From Mansonella perstans (taxonomy: Eukaryota; Nematoda; Chromadorea; Rhabditida; Onchocercidae), in NCBI GenBank assembly GCA_037074765.1, contig JBAMDO010000496.1, positions 1 through 12,485 of the forward strand: a DNA stretch of 12,485 nt, given 5' to 3'. The translations under genes and the position numbers were made by a program. The notes beneath the pieces are model-generated. The model made no database searches. It was not told where the DNA came from and saw nothing but the letters and a program-made list of their open reading frames with translations. Shown piece after piece: positions 8,381-12,485 of the stretch (positions are counted from its first letter, which is position 1; the number at the start of each line of letters is the position of its first letter).

Positions 8381-9235
8381 ACACCATGTAAAACTGATTT
8401 TTAAATTAATGAATAATAATAATGCATTGTAATATACACACACACAAAGAAGAGAAATATTCCAGAAAGCAACGATAGCATTTGTTTGTCCTAAAATGAT
8501 AAAATGATTATAATCAATTTATCAAAAAAACAGTGTATATATATAGAGTATAAATGATAAAATGATTAAAATCAGTTTATCAAAAAAAAAAACTGATAGC
8601 ATAAAATGATGATCATATAATGAAATAACGAAGCATTGCATTTATAATTAAATAAAAATTTCAAAAAAAAAAATGATAATAGAAATTTGTATATTTACAA
8701 TTTGTACGTATAAATGAATAAAATTTCACGTACATATGAATGATCAAAATTTCACTTATTTAAGTTAATTGATCTATCATTTTGTGAATTGTTGTTTACA
8801 TTATGAAATTTTGCATTCATTTCATTTAGAAAACATATAGATGGCGATGATAAGAATAACAAAATAAAGTAGTGTTTTTTATATACATTTATTTGTAAAA
8901 TTATTCGCAATTTTAATAAACGAAGGAAAGATTCAGCTAAATTTTGTTGCTTCAGTTTTTTTCTTTTTTTTTTTTATAAAAGTAACTCTTCAATTATTTA
9001 ATAAGACTTTTTTTACAATTAGCATAATCATTATAAGCTACATTAACTTTTCATCAATTATCAACATCTGTATATAAAATTTATTCTGTGGAAATTTCAA
9101 AACGATATGAGTGCCTAGGAATCAATAATAAAAATTTATAATAGTACCTATAATTGTTTACATACATGTTGTTTAACTTGTTTACTTCGTTTACTTAAGA
9201 TACCCATGATTATTTCCATCATTCAAATTGTTTAC
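8287..9235 (+). promoter_or_regulatory. Cluster of eight TTGTTTAC forkhead (FOXO/DAF-16-type) sites
   Basis: Exact TTGTTTAC occurs at 8287, 8331, 8340, 8367, 8792, 9154, 9178 and 9228, all on the plus strand, with a near match TCGTTTAC at 9187. I see none elsewhere in the window on either strand. TTGTTTAC is the published DAF-16-family binding element and contains the general forkhead core TGTTTAC. Four copies come from the tandem repeat at 8281-8380; the other four lie in unrelated sequence, so duplication alone does not explain the cluster. Function and target gene are inference. Confidence 0.35.
8494..8592. repeat. Two tandem copies of an imperfect palindrome, 58-bp period
   Basis: Copies at 8494-8530 and 8552-8592 share TGATAAAATGATT, WAAATC-type centres, TTTATCA and an A run. 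In copy 1 the 28 bases 8497-8524 form a near-perfect palindrome (13 of 14 pairs, around TGATTATAATCA). Copy 2 (8555-8582) pairs at 12 of 14. The spacer holds a short TATATATATA tract. Resembles a duplicated hairpin element, not an autonomous transposon. Confidence 0.65.
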
Positions 9236-9250
9236 ATGTTTGGGTCCTGA
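8593..9250. other. AT-rich non-coding spacer with FOX-type sites
   Basis: No gene seen. Apart from four TTGTTTAC words (8792, 9154, 9178, 9228) it holds A/T runs and simple AT palindromes. Confidence 0.5.

Positions 9251-9276
<26 letters not shown>
9251..9276. repeat. Poly-T tract, 26 bases
   Basis: An uninterrupted run of 26 T, the longest homopolymer in the window. It could be the poly-A tail of a minus-strand retroposed copy, but the sequence to its right (9277 onward) shows no recognisable gene or SINE, and no target-site duplication was found by eye. Confidence 0.9.
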
Positions 9277-9281
<5 letters not shown>

Positions 9282-9410
9282 ACTGGAATGAATTTGTAAA
9301 AATTACAGAAAGCAATAATTAGCAGTGATATTAGCAGAAATAACAATAGCATAATGAAAAAAAAATTTTTTTATAACTCATGAATTTATAAAAAAAAAGA
9401 AAACAGTATA

Positions 9411-9435
9411 AAATTTTATTATAAAATTTGAAGTA
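9411..9435. repeat. Dispersed 25-bp repeat, copy 2
   Basis: Identical to 3846-3870, same orientation, with the same internal 8-bp inverted repeat. Here it is followed by a GA-rich purine tract (about 9426-9480). Confidence 0.6.
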
Positions 9436-9627
9436 AAAAAGGAAAGAGGAAAAAAAGAGACGAAAAAATAGTGAAAGAAAGCAAAATGAATTTAAAAATG
9501 TGAACGAGAAAAGTTCGAATTGATAATTAATTAGGGACATTTTTAAATGAAATAAAATAAAATAAAAAGAAAGAAATTGAAAATATTTAAAGAAAAAATT
9601 TATAATACATATAGTAGCAATGGTAAT

Positions 9628-9790
9628 TTTTGTACAATAGCACAGATAATTAAGAACATAACAATAACTTCTATCAACAATATATTGTTGGATAGGACGC
9701 AAAGTCCCCCATTCTGCATAATTATCTTGCTCAGAAATCTTTTTAAATGTCATCAAAATCTGCATCCTTTCAACAATCCTCTTAGCTAAT
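9628..9790 (-). CDS. Candidate internal exon of an unrecognised gene
   Basis: Read on the minus strand from 9790, this stretch gives 54 codons of soluble-looking protein: LAKRIVERMQILMTFKKISE, then QDNYAEWGTLRPIQQYIVDR, then SYCYVLNYLCYCTK. The first part looks like a charged amphipathic helix (residues 1-20), followed by a Trp-containing segment. Bases 9660-9790 are much richer in G+C than the flanks, like the YPEL exons. A possible acceptor TTACAAG ends at 9791; the frame has no start, and its downstream limit is unclear because it stays open into Phe/Tyr-rich T-tract translation down to a stop near 9331. Donor candidates (GTTATT, GTTCTT, GTACAA) are poor. An ATG at 9765-9763 could be a start instead. 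Same strand as YPEL. Could be a decayed exon. I do not recognise the family. Confidence 0.33.
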
Positions 9791-11213
9791 CTTGTAATGC
9801 TCCATATATTTTAATTATCTTAATTAGTAAATTATTGACACTATTAAGATGTAGTAATATGCTAAATAATAGCAATAGTGATTTTTTTTCTTTTTTTATA
9901 TCTATATATAAGTCACATGCTACAGCAATATTTTTAATTTGTAATGTTTTATATTAAATATGAAAAAACAGTCAACATCAAAAAAAAAAAAAAAAATGCC
10001 TGTTATGTATTGTATATGTTTTTGTAAACACATAAAATATGCCGCTATAGAGACAATGAGAGATCAATTGAAATGAAATTTTAAAACATTCAAACAGGGG
10101 AAAAAAGAAAGTAACAAACTCATAATTATATTCAAGTAAAACTATTAATTTTAATTTTAAAATTCTTAAATTTTCAAAAAAAAAAATTTTTTTTGGTCAA
10201 ATAAAAAATGGAAGAAGAAAGAAAAAAAAATTTCTAATTTTATATTTCTGATAAAAGAAATCTCCTCCCTTTTCCTATTCCTTTATTTTCCTTTTTTTCT
10301 TTTTTTTAATGCCCTAGATTAAAATTATTGTCTCATTTCAAAAAATTCATTATTGAACTTTCCTAGCTATAAATTAAATTCAATTTCAAACAAAATTATC
10401 CATTTCGTTATTTATTCAGGATATCATCGAAAAAAGAAGTAAAAATATCCTAGGAAAAAAACTGCTGCATTTGTTGTTCAATAATAATTGCCTAAGAAAA
10501 TTTTCGTGACCAGTAATAAGGTTATCCTTTTTTACTGAAGTGTGAAATTTTTTTTTTTGGCACTCTTATTTCAATTGTGGAAAAATAATATAAAATTAGG
10601 CCTAAAATTTTTTTGAACATTGCAAAAACTAATCAACAGGAATTACTTTAGCGCTAATATGGCCATTGATGACCATCATAATCATACATACATATACACT
10701 GATGACTTTTTTTTCATGATATGACTATCATATACACCGATGTTTTACAAATGTACCTTACAATATTACCATATTTTATAAAAAAAGAAAAAAAAAAACT
10801 TTAACAAAAGTGTCGTACATGAAAAACAAACACCTACAAGAATCAAATCAATCATTCTTCCATTTTAGTTCTATAGAAATACTAAAAAAAAAAAAAAATT
10901 CAATGATTATTTTATTTTTTTTTCTCCCTAAATTTAATCCAAAAATCAAACTATAATGTTCCTAAATAATAATAAATGGATTTATATACATACACATACA
11001 TGCATATATAGCGTATGTGAAATGGATAAGTAGAAATTAAGTTTGATGAACTGATTAAAAATTTGAAAAAAATAAGAAAGAAAAGAAAGAAGAAAACAAA
11101 CAATTATAAATGAATAAAAATTTATGAAATAAATTGCAAAAAAAAGGAAAAAATCTTATGATATGAAGAATAAGTATAAATAAGCACACATTCAATTATT
11201 TACATTTCAAGTA
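9791..11213. other. AT-rich non-coding spacer
   Basis: No gene identified. It holds an A17 run (9980-9996), a pyrimidine tract (about 10260-10308), and a patch at 10640-10745 with AGCGCT, ATGGCCAT and two copies of CATATACAYYGATG (10691-10704 and 10729-10742, 13 of 14 identical). A plus-strand frame after a CAACAG at 10639 reads NYFSANMAIDDHHNHTYIYT but stops by 10728 and is not convincing. The right end is 3' flank of the YPEL gene. Confidence 0.5.
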
Positions 11214-11219
11214 TTTAAT
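11214..11219 (-). terminator. Possible polyadenylation signal ATTAAA for YPEL
   Basis: ATTAAA on the minus strand, about 75 nt past the YPEL stop codon. No AATAAA is present on that strand between the stop and here. In DNA this AT-rich the hexamer is weak evidence. Confidence 0.2.
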
Positions 11220-11293
11220 TTCAGACATTTGTTTTTTTCCTTTCAATTAAAATAAATGCACAATTTTTTAGTGAATATTTTTTTTGTAGTTGT

Positions 11294-11395
11294 TTAGAAA
11301 TCACGCTTATCCCAACCATTATCTTTTACCATATGTGCCAATTCGATGATAAATTTACCTTCTTTATACTTTTGACTAAGTTCAAATGCATGTTC
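11294..11395 (-). CDS. YPEL: Yippee-like (YPEL1-4 class) protein, last coding exon
   Basis: C-terminal 33 codons of a Yippee-like protein, a small zinc-binding protein conserved across eukaryotes and reported in vertebrates at centrosome and nucleolar sites. Read on the minus strand it gives [20 protein letters not shown] then [13 protein letters not shown] and TAA at 11296-11294. The YPEL1-4 signature tail ([24 protein letters not shown]) is matched almost residue for residue, including the conserved Lys and Glu of the family pattern (K-x6-E). The exon starts directly after the acceptor TGTTACAG, phase 0, joining Tyr of the previous exon to Glu. The oddity is the tail: vertebrate YPEL1-4 end at NGWD or NGWE, whereas this one adds KRDF. 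The C-terminal match excludes the divergent YPEL5 class. Confidence 0.95.
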   Translation of the reverse strand, partial: EHAFELSQKYKEGKFIIELAHMVKDNGWDKRDF

Positions 11396-11780
11396 CTGTA
11401 ACAATTCACTGATAAGATTTTAGTCCAAAATATTACGACAATTAATTAATTGGACTACGCACAAAAAATAATCAACTAAACTGTTTTCACAATGAATTAT
11501 TTAATGAATTAATTGTATAATGAATAATAAATTAATTAATGGTAAAATGAATTGATAATAATGAATAACAAAACTAATGATTATAATGATTTATGCTATA
11601 TAATGAATTAATGAATAATAAATGAATTATAATGAGTTGCATGAATAATAATAATAATAATAATAATTAAACTAATAATAAATGAATCGTTTTATGAAAA
11701 AATAATAATTTAATGAATAATTAAAAAACAATATAACGAATAATTAACTAACGATAATGAATAATAAATGTAAAATTTAC
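11396..11780 (-). other. YPEL intron with degenerate AATGAATAAT repeats
   Basis: 385-bp phase-0 intron, donor GTAAAT after the TAT codon, acceptor TTACAG. Most of it (about 11490-11770) consists of degenerate repeats of AATGAATAAT/AATAAATGAATT, with about thirteen WATGAAT-type words and an (AAT)7 run near 11645-11667. No exon or RNA gene is visible inside. Confidence 0.9.
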
Positions 11781-11889
11781 ATATTTCCAGCCAAGTGTTG
11801 TTTTGCAACATTCACAATATATGTCAGCTACTGCATGAAGGCCAGTTAATAAAACTCGTTCTTCAGCTGGTCCACATCCTATATTTACC
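11781..11889 (-). CDS. YPEL: Yippee-like (YPEL1-4 class) protein, penultimate coding exon
   Basis: 36 full codons after one split-codon base, minus strand: [20 protein letters not shown] then [16 protein letters not shown]. This is the second half of the Yippee zinc fold: the second CxxC pair (here C-E-C-C, where vertebrates have C-E-N-C) followed by x4-GWxY, exactly the family spacing, and the next exon supplies x10-K-x6-E. The extra Cys between the zinc ligands is unusual. The 3' end is a clean donor (TAT then GTAAAT). The 5' end uses TTTTAAG (ending at 11890), which preserves the family's NxGCG spacing. A CAG nine bases upstream (ending at 11899) would keep the frame and add three residues (ILR). 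The first CxxC pair and about 45-50 N-terminal residues must lie on exons beyond the right edge; none was found between 11900 and 12485. Confidence 0.95.
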
Positions 11890-12485
11890 CTTAAAATTCT
11901 GGATTCACTTTTGATTTTATTTTATTTTTTTTAAAATGATTTATGATATAAGTAATAATTTTTTAAGAGCATAACCTTTTTCTTTATTGCTTGGAAAATT
12001 TCCTAATACTTTTTTCTATCAAACTTTTTTTTTGAAAAAAAATTTGCAAAAAAAAAAACAAATAAAAATACAACACTGCTAGAATTTATTACATCGATAC
12101 TTGCTATTAATAACAAAGTTTTAATTAATTAACAACAGATATAAGATTAATTAATTAACAAAGATGAATTCTAGTATAATTAATTTCTTGAGTATTTTAT
12201 AATAACATTTTACATTTATAAATGTTTTGCGAAGATGGAAAAAAAAATTTTACCTAAATACATTTAATACTAATTTTGCTATTACTAGCAAATTATTGAA
12301 TTTATCATTCAAATTTTAACAACAAATATGCTCATTTAAAATTAGCGGAATGAATAAATCTTGTAAATACATTCAAAGTTAAAGTTGAAAAATTACTGTG
12401 AAGTAATCAATCATAATTACTGATTGGGACTGAAATAAAAAGTTCCCAAAAATTTTTTTTTTGGAATTTTATTAAAACCTTTTTT
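11890..12485 (-). other. Upstream YPEL intron (incomplete)
   Basis: No Yippee N-terminal sequence (CxHCRAHLA-type) is seen in any minus-strand frame, so this is taken as intron continuing off the edge, at least 596 bp. It contains two exact direct copies of TTAATTAATTAACAA (12121-12135 and 12147-12161, 26-bp period) and several long A and T runs. Confidence 0.65.

Noticed and set aside
8172..8432. 86-codon plus-strand frame
   Set aside because: It starts at TTG, is Phe/Leu-rich from T tracts, and its second half is the 26-27-bp tandem repeat whose length is not a constant multiple of three.
9251..9276. Poly-T tract as the tail of a minus-strand retroposon
   Set aside because: No SINE-like or gene-like body beside it and no flanking duplication found by eye; homopolymers are common throughout this window.
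9577..9789. 70-codon plus-strand frame antisense to the candidate exon
   Set aside because: Ile/Asn/Leu-rich with no pattern; the minus-strand reading is more protein-like and shares the orientation of the YPEL gene.
10639..10728. Short plus-strand exon after CAACAG
   Set aside because: The peptide is mildly plausible but the acceptor lacks a pyrimidine tract, the frame stops within 30 codons, and it overlaps a CATATACAYYGATG repeat.
11900..12485. N-terminal YPEL exon within the window
   Set aside because: No minus-strand frame shows the first CxxC pair or the GxxGxAYLF-type segment expected upstream; the missing exons must lie beyond the right edge.

Overview
The window looks like nuclear DNA from a small invertebrate animal with a very A+T-rich genome. 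By eye the non-coding DNA is roughly one-fifth G+C, with many A and T homopolymers, TTAATTAA-type runs and a kilobase-scale ATT microsatellite. There are no bacterial features: no operons, no ribosome-binding sites, no long bacterial-style ORFs. The one secure gene has GT-AG introns. A nematode (for example a filarial-type genome) or another AT-rich invertebrate such as a mite would fit; the sequence alone does not settle the lineage.

The only gene I identify with confidence is on the minus strand at the right end: the last two coding exons (11889-11781 and 11395-11294) of a Yippee-like (YPEL1-4 class) zinc-binding protein, split by a 385-bp phase-0 intron. It runs off the right edge, so the N-terminal half with the first zinc CxxC pair is not in the window. 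A second minus-strand segment (9790-9628) has exon-like composition and a soluble-looking peptide but belongs to no family I recognise. Weaker coding candidates are an edge ORF at 3-134 (+), a 52-residue ORF with eight cysteines at 4033-4191 (+), and a 46-residue ORF at 7052-7192 (+).

Layout: 1-415, small island with coding-like frames; 416-4030, AT-rich spacer with scattered inverted and direct repeats; 4033-4191, Cys-rich small ORF; 4192-5774, spacer with a nested TTAGCAC/GTGCTAA repeat structure near 4890-4958; 5775-6860, ATT microsatellite grading into decayed ATT/ATC/ACT/GCT triplets; 6870-7340, an island of more balanced composition carrying CRE, ETS-type and TGCGCA elements, a promoter or enhancer candidate; 7341-8280, spacer; 8281-9235, a 26-27-bp tandem repeat plus an unusual cluster of eight same-strand TTGTTTAC motifs (the published DAF-16/FOXO site); 9628-9790, candidate exon; 9791-11290, spacer and YPEL 3' flank; 11294-12485, YPEL exons, intron and upstream intron.

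No mobile element with a recognisable transposase, no tRNA or rRNA, and no CRISPR array was seen. The items most worth following up are the FOX-site cluster, the 6870-7340 regulatory island, the unassigned exon at 9628-9790, the Cys-rich small ORF, and two in-frame splice acceptors 9 nt apart in YPEL.
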